From positions 62,001 through 126,000 of the forward strand of contig JAJOHG010000030.1 in NCBI GenBank assembly GCA_021029095.1: 64,000 nt of DNA, read 5' to 3'. A program made the translations under genes and the position numbers. Each line of letters starts with the position of its first letter. Position 1 is the first letter of the stretch. The stretch comes from Phellopilus nigrolimitatus (Eukaryota > Basidiomycota > Agaricomycetes > Hymenochaetales > Hymenochaetaceae). Shown piece after piece: positions 48,583 through 61,364 of the stretch. The notes under the pieces were generated by a model, which saw only the letters and a list, made by a program, of their open reading frames with translations, searched no databases and had not been told where the DNA came from.

Positions 48583-49538
48583 TGGAACCTTGTGTAGTAT
48601 CACTTTCCTCAATGCAACTCCTGTCTTTTTTTCCTATTGTTTTCGAGGTCCACTTATTAGTATTTGCGAGATCGCAGTGCCGGAGCCCTGTTATTGTCGA
48701 CCAGAAAGGCGTATGGTGCCGGACTCGCGCCGCAATGAGCAGACTGGCGAGTCATGAATGAACAAAGCCAGCCTCGGATCTTTTATTGTTCTGGTCCATG
48801 CTTCTTGTGTGCACTTTCTGCTGCATCGCGAAAAGTATATCTTCCGCACATTCAACATGCTCTCTAACTTTTGCCGTACGTGTTCTGAGGCGCGCTTCTG
48901 TCTGTCTCGCTCTATGCTTATCCCTCGTGCGGAACTATGCCATATGTGCGTGTGGACAGGCGTTGAGACTGCTCGGACCGAGAAATCCATGAGAAAGACA
49001 CGAGAGCGCTCGCGATCAACCAAGTCAATTATTGTTCATATTGCCGCTTATCTGGGGCATGCTGCATCCCAGGGGCCTTACATGTATACCCGTTGGAATC
49101 AGTGTTCTCGCAAACTACGTCTGCGCTTCGAGAGGTGTGAACTGCCGTAATATATTCAGGCTTTTCACTCGGCTTCTGCTTTCGGTTCTGTTGTGCAGAG
49201 CTATCTATCTTCCGTGCCTGTTTCAAGTTCACGTTGCAGACCCGTTAATTGTGAGTGATTGAACAATTTTCATACAATGCGCTTGCCTCCGGGTCTTTTC
49301 TGAATCTGCGTATCCAATGCTCAACAACCACCTAACTGGGTATATACATAAAAAGTATATAAATCAAAAAGTTCGCAAAGAGGGAACTAAATCGCAGCTA
49401 GACAACATAAGGCGAAGTTTACATGTGCATATCTTGAACACGGAAGTAAATTACCACTATAATACAGGAAATATATTTAGTAGGAGCCGTGGAACACGCT
49501 AGATAAATAACACTTCAATCAAGATCGTAGTGTCAACT
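48583..49538. other. Convergent intergenic region, no gene seen
   Basis: Nearly 1 kb downstream of both flanking genes. Opposed short frames (48691-49023 -, 48758-49150 +) overlap each other and have no domains. A/T-rich from about 49300. Confidence 0.5.
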
Positions 49539-51118
49539 TCACTCTGATAAGACGAAGTCTGACTTCGGGCGACTCCCAAGGCCAGTCTGCGCAGTTGTGA
49601 GTCGAGTTCCAAAGAGCAAAAGCGTTGACCACACCTTCTCGTATATCTTCTCAATCCATTCCATATTTGACACGGAATCATCTCCCTCCATCCATAGCCG
49701 AGGTTCGCGTCCCCTGACCTTGTCGACAAAGAACTCCAGCTGATACCTGTACCTTCAATTCCGCAACCCTATCAGCCCGACCTGGCTTTCCAGAATTAAG
49801 CAATCGAGCGTCCAACTCACGAGCTCCACCAATCTTCTCCCAAACCATCCGCATATGTATACGCCTTCTCGACTCTGCGCTTGCCTCTCGAAGGAGTCAC
49901 GGTAATCGAGTGGTAAGAATGCGGCATCACGTAGTTGAATAGCTCGACCGTCCCGCCTTCGCACGTCGCCACAAACTTCATGTCCGGCACGCGCGGGAAC
50001 AGCCCGAACGGGCCCCAGCCGTGCCAGAGCGCATGACATTCAATCGACGCGGTCACGTCGTTAGGAAAGGTGAGCGACGCGGACGTCCCTGTGTCGATGT
50101 TGCGCTTGGAAGGATCGTCTCTTGGGTTAGGAAATACGTCAGCTTGAGCTGACATGATAGAAGTGGGCTCTGCAGAGGTGACATAGCGGACCATAGCTAG
50201 TGGGTAACCTGATTCATATGGAGGGGAGGAAGGTCCGGAAGGTGAGTGAAAGTGGGCCTGAATAAATCAAGGGAAGAACAAACAGCCCATATCCATGAGG
50301 ATACCGCCCCCCAGTTCAAGCCTATAACGGATGTCGTCGTCACCGACCACACGCATCTGCCAGGGAGCGCAGAGCGTCGCCGAGACATTCTTCAGTTTTC
50401 CAAGCTCATTGCTAGCAACGATCTCCTTGACACGATTAATCGCAGGGTGGAAGCTGCGCGTCGACAAAGCAGTGGGGACACAGTCACGAGCTGTACGCAC
50501 AGCCTGAGCACACAGAGCTCACCGAGAGTGGAACGCCTCGAGAAGGACTAGCCCCTTATGCCGCGCATACGCGAACAGAAACCTCGTTTCGCTTTCTGTG
50601 TCCGTGCTGGGTTTCTCAAGAAGCACGTGTTTTCCCGCATTTAAAGCTTTGAGAGTCCATTCGTAATGCAATCCGTTGGGCAACTGTCAACACAAAAAAA
50701 AATGTATCAGTAAATGTTCACGAACGGATTCAAGTTAATTGCGGGGAAACTGCGAACTGGGTTGTAGATTATGTCAATCTCCTGATCGTCCAGCATATCT
50801 AGGCATTGCCCCACGCATGAGCAAATCCATCAACAACAGAGAAACAGAATCCTGACTGCCAACCTTGATAGCCTGAACGGCCGGAGTAAGTCTTGGGGAT
50901 GCTATGCTTTCTAGCGAAAGTTTCGGCCTTTCCTTGTCTCGCGCGGCGACCGCGACAATCGTCACGTCCGGGTGGCTCTTTGAAGGCAGGATAATCGCGA
51001 CGGGGGCGATGCGCGCGGCCCCCAGAATCCCGCAGCGCAGAGCGTCTGCTTTCTTCTCGACCTCGGGAGGATTGTTAATTTTAATGTTGCGTATCAGTAG
51101 ACCGATGAAGGATGCCAT
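49539..51118 (-). CDS. Gfo/Idh/MocA-family NAD(P) dehydrogenase with a single-base frame break in exon 1
   Basis: It resembles fungal NADP-dependent D-xylose 1-dehydrogenase/dihydrodiol-dehydrogenase-type oxidoreductases. Motifs in order: CGILGAARIAPVAIILPSKS (Rossmann start), then AETFARKHSIPKTYSGRSGY, DIIYNP, LPNGLHYEWTLKALNAGKHV, LLEKPSTDTESETRF with the catalytic EKP lysine, LLEAFHSRFHPAINRVKEIV, YRLELGGGILMDMGCYPLAM, ASIECHALWHGWGPF-type strands and a C-terminal YRYQLEFFVDKVRGREP, EKTGLGSRPKSDFVLSE. Introns are all short and regular. The frame breaks between ARDKER and AETFAR: the genome has GGAAAGGCCG near 50924-50932 where one more G is expected. Without it exon 2 meets a stop. It is either a pseudogene or a consensus error. 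Substrate not determinable. Confidence 0.85.
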
Positions 51119-51493
51119 GGCCTAGATTATAGGTAAGTTACAGCTGAAGTGCCAGTCAACGCCGTTGAAGTGCTTACTATGCTGCAGCTTGTTTCAATGT
51201 TTGCCAATAGATTGGCACGTCAGGTGATCGACGCGCTTGCACATATTGACAAACAACGCGCTCCTTGGCATGGTGAAGCAAGTATAAATTTGATTCGCCA
51301 ACAACGGGGAAATAAAAAATAAAGACAACAAACAGATATGGCTTCGATCGAGGCGCAGATACAAGTTTCACAGGGGAGCAAATAATCACATATACAACGA
51401 GTCCGTCAAATGCTCAAAGTCCTAGTCCGACGCCTTTCCGCAAAAAGTCCAATCATTGCAGTCTGATTTACGATGCGAAAATATACTACACAA
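51119..51493. other. Intergenic, no gene seen
   Basis: The promoter side of the dehydrogenase and 3' side of the Tyr/Glu/His/Pro-rich gene, both on the minus strand. No coding frame is supported. Confidence 0.5.
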
Positions 51494-53446
51494 CTAAACC
51501 AGTCCCCGGTGCCCCTGATCATCATCGTTGACTCGCCCTTTTCTTTTCAATTCTACTTCCAACTCCCATTGTCTAAGAGCCGGGTTCTCTACGAGATTTT
51601 TGATCGCATCCGCCACGGCTTGCAGGAACGGCTTCTTCTTCTTCTTCTCGCGCACGGGGTGTTGGTACAATGGCAGCACGAAGTGATACGGAGCCGCCGC
51701 ACCGTCCTCCAGATAGGGTGTGAATGCGTGGGCGTCCGGAGCGGACGCGCTCTGTGCGCCTCGGTACATGTCGCGCTCCATCGCGCGCGCGCGTCGCTCT
51801 AGCTCGTAGTCGGTGTCATCGTGAAAGTCGTGTCCATAGTCGTCTACATGCTCTGTGTGGCGTACGCCCCGTGTCCCTGCTCCTGCCACTGCCTTCGTCA
51901 TTGGGTCAGTTCCTGCTGTCCTTGTCCCTCCAGGGCCTACTCCTGCCCCCGCCCTTCCACCGGTCCCTGCCCGTGAACCAGTCCTTGCTCCTGCCGCTGC
52001 CCTTTCTCGAGCCCGTGCTTCTCCTTCTTCTTCCTGCATGCGTCCTTTCTTTTTAATGGCTTTCTCGATAAGCACGTCGTCGGGATCCGTGGAGAACTCC
52101 TCAAACGCCGTCTTGAAGCGCGTGTAAAGCGGACCCTGCTTCTCCTCCATCGGCGGCTGGTACGGGAAGAATCCGGGAGCCGTGAATGATACGGAGCCCG
52201 CCGACGGAAGGGGCGCGCTCGCGGAAGAGGCCGAGGAAGGTACCGAGCGTGGGGAGTGTGAATAGGAGCTAGAGTGCGAGCGTTGGGTAGGGGTGTGTGA
52301 GGATGAATTGGAATGCGAGCGCTCGATTGGAGTGTGTGAGTGAGAATTGGAATGAGAGCGTTCAGTAGGGACGTGCGAGTAGGAGTGCTCGTCTTCGTAC
52401 TCGAAGATGCGCGAGAACGAGGGGGAATGCCAAAGCTTTCGAGGGGCATGCTGAGGCGGCGGAGCTTCGCAATATTCGTTCTTATCCGCGAAGGACACAC
52501 GGCGCCCGCGAAGCTTGTTCTCGGCGCGGGAGTCGTACCCGCCGCGGAGCGCCGACTGAAGGACAGGGTGTGTGTTCGAGTGCAGGTTCGAGTGCGGGTG
52601 CAGGTGCTCGTGCGGGCGTGAATGTTCGTGCGGATGCGAGTGAGCGTACGAGTGCTTGCGCTCGTGCGGGTACTCGTGCTCGCACTCGTGCTCATGTTCG
52701 TGCGGGTGCTCGTACTCGTCGTATTCGTGCGGGTACTCGTGCTCGTACTCGTGCTCATGTTCGTGCGGGTGCTCGTACTCGTATTCGTGCGGGTGCTCGT
52801 ATCCGTACTCGTGCGGGTAATCATGCTCATTCTCGTGCTCGTACTCGTGTCGTTGCTCGTACTCGTGTGGGTGCTCGTACTCGTGCGGGTGCTCGTACCC
52901 GTACTCGTGCGGGTAATCTTGCTCGTACTCCTGCGGGTGCTCGTACCCGTACTCGTACGGGTAATCCTGTTCGTACTCGTAATCGTGCTCGTACGGGTGC
53001 TCGTACTCGTTCGGGTGTAATTGCTTATGCGGGTGTGCGTACGGGCTCGAGTGACGCAGGTGCGAGTGCGAGTGCGAGTGCGAGTGCGCACGGGGTTCGT
53101 GCCGTGCGACAAAGTGATTTTGGTGATCAGCTAACGTCGCATCGTGCGGAGGCGAGTACCGCTGCTCGTGCGGGTGACCGTGCTCCTTGTAGTCGGTGAG
53201 CGTCACATCGCTGGAGCCTCGGTCTCGGGATTTGTAGGACTTGGGCGGTTTGTAATCGTAATTGGGGACTCCAGGCGCAACCATCGTATTGAGAAGTGCG
53301 TAGTTTGGCAAAGGTGGGAATGTGGGAGTACGAAGTGAAGATGGATAATGGTGGAGATTGTAAACGAGAGAACTTGCAGGTTTTTTATACCCTGGTCCCG
53401 GTGTGGGCACAGCCCCGGTTTCGGAGTTCACGTCGTCATATAGCAT
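51494..53446 (-). CDS. Unrecognised Tyr/Glu/His/Pro-repeat protein
   Basis: A single-exon frame; I do not recognise the family. It begins MLYDDVNSETGAVPTPG (53446; the frame is open upstream to 53638 but that part looks untranslated) and continues KKPASSLVYNLHHYPSSLRT, PNYALLNTMVAPGVPNYDYK. The middle third is a minisatellite-encoded array of YEHPHEYEH-like units (about 52,600-53,060) with high His content. After a Ser/His-rich linker comes a charged region and an ordered-looking C-terminus: GPLYTRFKTAFEEFSTDPDD, FVLPLYQHPVREKKKKKPFL, LQAVADAIKNLVENPALRQW. The conserved-looking ends suggest a real gene; the repeat region probably varies in copy number. Metal binding by the His-rich part is possible but unproven. 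Confidence 0.62.
   Translation of the reverse strand: MLYDDVNSETGAVPTPGPGYKKPASSLVYNLHHYPSSLRTPTFPPLPNYALLNTMVAPGVPNYDYKPPKSYKSRDRGSSDVTLTDYKEHGHPHEQRYSPPHDATLADHQNHFVARHEPRAHSHSHSHSHLRHSSPYAHPHKQLHPNEYEHPYEHDYEYEQDYPYEYGYEHPQEYEQDYPHEYGYEHPHEYEHPHEYEQRHEYEHENEHDYPHEYGYEHPHEYEYEHPHEHEHEYEHEYPHEYDEYEHPHEHEHECEHEYPHERKHSYAHSHPHEHSRPHEHLHPHSNLHSNTHPVLQSALRGGYDSRAENKLRGRRVSFADKNEYCEAPPPQHAPRKLWHSPSFSRIFEYEDEHSYSHVPTERSHSNSHSHTPIERSHSNSSSHTPTQRSHSSSYSHSPRSVPSSASSASAPLPSAGSVSFTAPGFFPYQPPMEEKQGPLYTRFKTAFEEFSTDPDDVLIEKAIKKKGRMQEEEGEARARERAAAGARTGSRAGTGGRAGAGVGPGGTRTAGTDPMTKAVAGAGTRGVRHTEHVDDYGHDFHDDTDYELERRARAMERDMYRGAQSASAPDAHAFTPYLEDGAAAPYHFVLPLYQHPVREKKKKKPFLQAVADAIKNLVENPALRQWELEVELKRKGRVNDDDQGHRGLV
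52560..53060. repeat. Hexamer-based minisatellite (GTGCTCGTACTCGTGCGGGT-like units)
   Basis: The plus strand shows imperfect tandem units of the type GCTCGTACTCGTGCGGGT. Their period is a multiple of three, so all three frames of both strands stay open and give artificial VLVLVR-, RTRTST- and YEHPHE-type polypeptides. Only the minus frame with YEHPHE connects to non-repetitive, protein-like sequence on both sides. Units vary between copies, indicating slippage and point drift. Confidence 0.85.
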
Positions 53447-54505
53447 CGGGTATTCCGCAGATGGGGCGGGGTTGAACAAAAAAACATGTCGGAGCGGCGC
53501 GGAAACAAAAGAGGTGGAAATGCGAAGAACAATTAGACGGACATTACATAGCTGTAAAGAAGGCGGGGCAGCGACGCTGGAGTCGGGATTCTCGATGGAG
53601 CGATGATTCGGGTCGATGGAGTTTGAGACAATATTCACGAAATTTGTATCCGAGTCTTTCTTTTTTATTGTCTGTGGCTGGAACCGAGAACAAGTCTCGG
53701 AAGCGGAAGCATCTCAGTCACCGAGGCGTGAAAATAAACTTCCTATTATGGCCGAGCATTGTACGTGTCGATCTTTCATCATTGTCAGCAAGACTTTCCA
53801 AGTGGCCCAAGCCTGACCCCTCGGGTCAGTTTAATTCCTTGAAAAAAGAGGGGTTTGGTTTGTCATGCTGTATAGTTCTCCAACATTTCCATATATGCAA
53901 AAAATGCCTGCATCATTTCGAAGACATGTCTGAGGTTCACAAGCTCGTTACTCGTCAACCTGACATGTCTCAGATGTCAATGAAAGCATGACTTGGATGG
54001 GGCTTGAATCCAGGTTGGTGATCTACCACTGAGGTACCCAAATGTATGCCCACATGACGTGCAGGAACCACAGTGCGGCAGCCGACACAAGGAAGGAAAC
54101 GGACGAAGGGACACCGTGCCGAGTTCCCTGGCTCTAGACAAGATTCGGGTACGAGCCCAAATGCTCGCGTGTGGACGACGTGCAGGAGGGCACGACAGAG
54201 TTAACAAAGGAAAAAACGCGAACGCAGCATGGAGGTACGGGTGGAGCTAAATGAGCAACTGCGTACGTCGAGTCGGCACAGCAGGCCGGTCTTGCAAAAT
54301 CGCAACCTCCATCTTCATTTTGGTTATCGGCATCATGAGCATCGGCCGCTGCTGCTGCTGGACATGCCGAGCAGCGCGTATCCGACACCGCTGGGGGGAT
54401 TGCATGTGGCAACAAGAGGCCGAGGGGCCTTGCTCGCTCCTCATACGTAGTTGCACTGTCGCACATAGAAGTGACGCATGCTGGATTGATTGCGGTCGGA
54501 AAACA
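53447..54505. other. Intergenic stretch containing a tRNA-like remnant
   Basis: The upstream region of the repeat protein and 3' side of the bHLH gene. Apart from the tRNA-like relic near 53992-54041, nothing recognisable was found. Overlapping short frames on both strands look incidental. Confidence 0.45.
53992..54041 (-). pseudogene. Decayed tRNA-like sequence
   Basis: On the minus strand, TTTGGGT and ATCCAAG can pair as a seven-base acceptor-like stem (with two G-T/T-G pairs) around a 36-nt core. The core has an A-box-like CCTCAGTGGTAGAT and a B-box-like GGATTCAAGCC. The anticodon arm is missing, so it cannot be a working tRNA. It may be a truncated tRNA pseudogene or the head of a short tRNA-derived element. 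Confidence 0.4.
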
Positions 54506-56085
54506 TCAAGAAGGCATGATCGAGACAGGTCGTAAAGGCTGAGGATGCGCGGCGGCGGCGGCGTTCTTCCCCTTTGTCCTCTTTCTCTTCTTGCCCGCAC
54601 TCGCATGCATTTCATTTCCGCCATCCTCTCCCCCCTCATCGTCTTCTTCATCCTCACCCTCCTCGTTCTCATCATCCGCCTCGCCGTCCGCGCCATCCAC
54701 CTCATCCATCTCCGGGCCACCAAACCGTTCTTTCCACATCGCCTCCCACTCCCGCACGAGCTGCGGACCGCCTTCAAGACCAGATACCAGGGCCTTCAGC
54801 CCTTCCTGCTCGCGCTTCAAGCGGAGCTCGCGCCGCTTCAGCACGCCGATATACTCGGTCGCCTTAACGAGCACGTTTGTCTTGCTACCCTTGCGCGGGA
54901 CCTTCACGCCGTCGACGAACCCGCGCGCGTCGACCACGTCCTCCTCCTCCTCTCCTGCAGTGCCGGCGTCGGCGTCTGTGCCCGCACGACGTGTCCCTGA
55001 TTTTAGGGCTAAGTTGCCGACGCGATTCCCCGCTTTCTGCTCCAGCACACGCAGCGCCGGAATGACAGCGCGGAGGCTTTTAAGGTGCGCGTTGAAGTTC
55101 GACCGGTAGCGACGCACGATCGTCGTGTGAGAGGTTTTGCTTCGCGCCGCCGGAATGTAGGGATTCTGCGAAGCTGTAAATGAGGCGGCGGATGAGGAAG
55201 ACGGCATAGTCATAGGCTGCTGCAGACGCGGTATAGGCAGCTTGCTCGACTCTGTTATTCATTAGTCAGAGTTTATCATAGCAGTGCGCAAGTAACAAAT
55301 ACTCACGTGTGCGATCTGCTTCTACGGGTGCAATCGATGTAATACCCACAATCTGTTTGGCGCGCTGAACGAGCTCGTCCACTGCCTCATTTCCAGACAA
55401 TTGGGACTGGGCGACAGGTTGTGCTGGGGGTTGGGTAGGTACAGATGCAGGAGCCTGTTGAGTATGGTTTGTTGCAGACGGGAGTGCCGCTCCAGACAAG
55501 GAAGACGAAGGTGCGGCATTAAGGTATCTAGTGCTCGCGTCACTAGACAGAGCCGGCAAGTCTAAGAGATTATCTGTTCCAAAGGAGAATGCGAACGAAG
55601 AAAGGTCGGTAGAGGCGTTCGTACCCGAGGCATGTGAGAGCGGAAAAGCTTCGTCTGCAGACATATTAGAGTCAAATTGAAGCGGGACGTCGAGAGACGC
55701 CGGATCGAAGTCCCAGAGGCTCATATCTGAATTGAAGTCGTCGAACGACATTGCGGCGAGGCCGGTCTGTGCCCACAGTGCAGCAACGGGGTCTTTGTCT
55801 GTCGCCCAGTCTCCGGATGGGTCCATCGAGCGACGAAGACGCAGGCGTGGACACCAAAAGCGATTTCTCCGCAGACGAGCCGCCACTGGAAAGCGGACCC
55901 GCCGCGGCGTAGTTCATGAACGGGTCAATTGGGCGGTCGAAATTGGCGGGCGGAGAGTCGCTGCGCGACGAGTCGGGCGAGCTCTGGACACTCGAGTTAG
56001 CAGAGTCTGAAGACGTCTTGCTGCTCATCGTCTTGTTCGTTGTCGTCAACGAGGAAGATGCAAGCAAGTCGTCTGTGTTGTTCAT
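54506..56085 (-). CDS. SREBP-class bHLH transcription factor
   Basis: A nuclear regulator. The N-terminal part (from 56085, MNNTDDLLASSSL) is acidic, Ser/Thr-rich and probably activating (MSFDDFNSDMSLWDFDPASL). After an intron at about 55312-55259 comes the DNA-binding domain: SKTSHTTIVRRYRSNFNAHL, KSLRAVIPALRVLEQKAGN, a long loop with GFVDGVKVPRKGSKTNVLVK, then ATEYIGVLKRRELRLKREQE. Tyr within RRYR is the signature of SREBP-type bHLH proteins. No transmembrane segments or cleavage domain follow, only an acidic then basic tail. Two oddities: the usual Glu of TIERRYR is Val (codon 55115-55117), and the N-terminal half changes frame at GGACCC near 55819-55821, where one fewer C would restore DGPSGDWATD. 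Target genes unknown. Confidence 0.82.
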
Positions 56086-56204
56086 TGCCGTAGTTATGTA
56101 TGTATGTATGTAAGGAAATGGGTGACTTGCAAAAAACTGGATTTGCAGGCGATCGTGTTGAAGATTCTCACACGGTCACTTGCGTTCCCCCAATATCATC
56201 GACC
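56086..56204. promoter_or_regulatory. Very short divergent promoter, bHLH factor and U2AF
   Basis: Only 119 bp separates the two start codons. It includes a TGTA tetranucleotide microsatellite at 56095-56112. Both promoters must overlap here or lie partly in transcribed leader. Confidence 0.4.
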
Positions 56205-58410
<2,206 letters not shown>

Positions 58411-58690
58411 TCAACGTGTGTTATTGAGGTTATCTGTTGACCCGCTTGTCTTTTTGTAATTAGGCGTTTTAACTGTCTGCTGATCTCGTATCTAAAATGC
58501 TACCCAATTTATTATGTCTGCGAGAATTGTTTCTATCTCATGTGATTTCAAGTTTCGTCGGATATCGTCCCATTCTGCTTTTTACGCCGATCCTTCGAGC
58601 TTGGATTAAAAATGCCGGGAATATTCCCGAGACTATAGCACTTAGTGCGAGCGTAGGGACACGTACATCACCGTGTACACATCGACCACC
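58411..58690. other. Short intergenic spacer between U2AF and the amidase
   Basis: About 280 bp with same-strand genes on both sides. It serves as U2AF terminator and amidase promoter. Nothing else seen. Confidence 0.5.
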
Positions 58691-61029
58691 ATGTCGCCCT
58701 CCTGGAAGTCAATAGTCCAGCAAAAGCAGGCCGCGAGAGCTGACGCGATCGCGAGGACGCGCAAACAGGTGGAGGCGGATACTATATCCAGTTCGGATGA
58801 CAATGTGTATTTGCACGCGACTGGTGAGCATTGAAGCTCTCCCTCGCCACCCCATATATTAATCTTGGACGCTGGCGGGATGCAGCTGCTGAGATTGTTA
58901 GGCGCATCGAGAGCGGGGAATGGACCTCTGTTTCCGTGGTGTCGGCGTACATTCGGCAGGCTATCCGAGCGCATGAAGCGACCAACTGCTTGACCGAAAG
59001 TGAGTGAGAAGTTCAATGAGAAAACTTTCACGTTGAATCCAGTTTGCTGCAGTTCTGTTTGAGCAGGCACTCAAGGAGGCTGATGAACTTGATGCCGAGT
59101 TCGCGTCGACGAAGCGCCTGCGCGGGGCATTGCACGGCGTCCCCGTGAGCTTCAAGGATCAATGTACGTTTTTACAACCAAAGCACATCTATCATCCTAA
59201 CACCAGTCTCTATCTACATGAACAGTCGAAATCACCGGCTACGACGCGTCCATCGGCTTCACCCAGTGGGCAAACCAGCCGTCGTCCTCCGACGCTCCGC
59301 TCGTCTCCCAGGTCCGCGCAGCGGGCGCGCTCGTCATCGTGAAGACGAACGTCCCGCAGACCATGCTCTCCTTCGAGTGCGCGAACCCCGTCTTCGGGCG
59401 CACGACGAACCCGTGGAGCGCCGGCGCGGCGCACACGAGCGGGGGCAGCTCTGGCGGCGAGGCCGCGCTCCTCGCGCAGAACGGGTCCGCGCTCGGCATC
59501 GGCTCGGACATCGGGGGCAGCCTGCGCATCCCTACCGCGTACTGCGGCGTGTACTCCCTCAAGCCCGGCGCGTGGCGGCTCAGCAACCAAGGCGCCAAAA
59601 GTTCGTGTTACTCGAAAAGAAAGCAGAACGCCGTACTAACTCAAGTCAACGTGCAGGTCCGAACCGGGGCTCCGAGGCAATTCCATCCGTCACCGGTCCT
59701 ATGGCAAGGTATGTTTCGAAATCATGCATAATTACAAACTCCTAATGAATGCAGGTCTGTTGAAGATATTGAGCTGGCGTGCCGACTACTCTTCGGAGCG
59801 CCTGGGCCCGCTCACGTACTTTCCCCGTCTCTGCCTTACCGTGAGCCAGAACTCCCAAATAAACTGCGCTTCGGATATTACACGTCCGGTTCGTCTATTG
59901 CTCCACTTGCAAAAGGGGTGGCTTTTCAATTCCTGCTCTTCGAATAAGATCTGTTCATCAAAGCTTCGCCGGTGTGCAAACGCGCTGTCTTGGAGACCGT
60001 TGAGGCTCTACGCAAGCAAGGACACGAGTGTGTCGAATTTGAGCCAACTTTGGGTGAGCAATTCGTCGCAACTCCGAATCCACCATTTTAGACTTCTAAA
60101 TGCGAGTAGCGCGGGAAGCGATGTACCTGTTCGTGGCGCTCACCTCCGCGGATGGCTACAAGACGTTGCTCGACCATTTGGGTCCTGACCCCAAGGTAGT
60201 GGAACGACGATCAGTACGCATTTCTCATACTAATGGTGTCCTGAATTACACAGGAAAGCAGCCTGTTCCTTGTGACTCTTGGGCCAAAGTTGCCTGGTAC
60301 GTTCCCCTTCGCACGCTGAGTTTTTTGAATCGATGAGAACTTGTGAACAGACTTTTTCCGGCACTTTGTCTCTTGGGTCGTCCGATCCTTCTTAGGCGAT
60401 GAGGCCTTTGCAACTTGCCTTCGTCTGTCGAGAATAAAAAGCACCAAGGAGTACTTCAAATTCGTTTCTACACGGGATGGTCTGAGAAAGCGGTGGTATG
60501 AAGAAGTGCGTCGCTACGTTGCAGTAAACTCAGCTTGGCAATAGCGATAGCTTACTTCTCGTCGATAGGTGTGGATGAAACACAACTTTGACGGGATAAT
60601 CGCTCCTGTCCAGGCGTCGCCCGCTGTTCCCCACGGGTGAGCCTTTTTCCTTCGCAGTTTGGGTTATTTTAATGACAAAATATTCACAGCACAACGGCCA
60701 CGCTTTCGCCGCTCGCTTCGGCCACAATTCTGTACAACATCATTGACAGCCCCGTCGGTGTCATACCTGTCACGCGGGTCGACCCCAAGCAGGACCAACT
60801 TACCGACGAATGGAAGAGTGGCCCAGGGCTCGGCTCGCGCATACTCGAGGACGGGCTCTACAGAGCGAAGAACGCGCCATACAACCCGGAGAAAATGAAG
60901 GGGCTGCCGGTTGGCGTGCAGATCGTCGGGAAAAGTTTCGAAGATGAGAAGGTGATCGCGATGATGAAAATAGTCGACGATGCGCTAGGTCCGAGAGGGA
61001 TGGGGCCGAGTGCGTGGGTGCAGAAGTGA
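58691..61029 (+). CDS. Amidase-signature enzyme (fatty-acid-amide-hydrolase-like)
   Basis: A hydrolase of the amidase signature family using a Ser-cisSer-Lys triad. Start 58691 (MSPSWKSIVQQKQAARADAI). The catalytic Lys lies in GALHGVPVSFKDQ, and the Gly/Ser core reads AAHTSGGSSGGEAALLAQNG then LGIGSDIGGSLRIPTAYCGV, giving the cis-Ser and nucleophile. Later parts: SVTGPMARSVEDIELACRLL, SPVCKRAVLETVEALRKQGH, YFKFVSTRDGLRKRWYEEVW, FDGIIAPVQASPAVPHG, and the C-terminal GLPVGVQIVGKSFEDEKVIA. About ten introns of 45-65 nt, all restoring frame, show the gene is intact. Fungal members hydrolyse acetamide, fatty-acid or aryl amides; which one is unknown. Stop 61027-61029. Confidence 0.93.
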
Positions 61030-61364
61030 ACCAGAATATGTCTTCCATTGGGTAGAATACGCGGCATACTTGGTTAGAATCATCTTGTATATTCGGCCTC
61101 TTGTTTTACGTCCTTATATCAATGGTATTGTCTTTCCCACTCAACCCGTCCTCTCTCCGCTGCTCCAACTATTCGAAGACATTCAGCATCTTCATTGTTT
61201 TCAGTGAGACAGAGAAACGCGCTCACCCAGCTCTTCTTGCAGTCATTGTATGCCTCAAAAAACGCCTTGCACTTGACCCTCTCGTAGTTATTTTCGTTAA
61301 GACACCTTAACGACGCGCGCGAGGCGTGCTCACACGGGCTGGAAAGAGCTCCATACTATATCGG
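61030..61364. other. Convergent intergenic region
   Basis: About 335 bp between the amidase (+) and a small candidate gene (-), pyrimidine-rich. No gene seen. Confidence 0.45.

Noticed and set aside
52600..53060. Regular repeats resembling a CRISPR array
   Set aside because: Units are contiguous without unique spacers and the host is a eukaryote; this is a coding minisatellite.
51724..53199. Long open frames of VLVLVR, RTRTST and RAGTRART type on both strands across the minisatellite
   Set aside because: They arise because the repeat period is a multiple of three; only the YEHPHE frame continues into non-repetitive protein-like sequence.
54545..55109. Overlapping plus-strand frames of 97-172 residues
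   Set aside because: Antisense to the bHLH domain exon; Ser/Pro-rich only because of the acidic coding strand.
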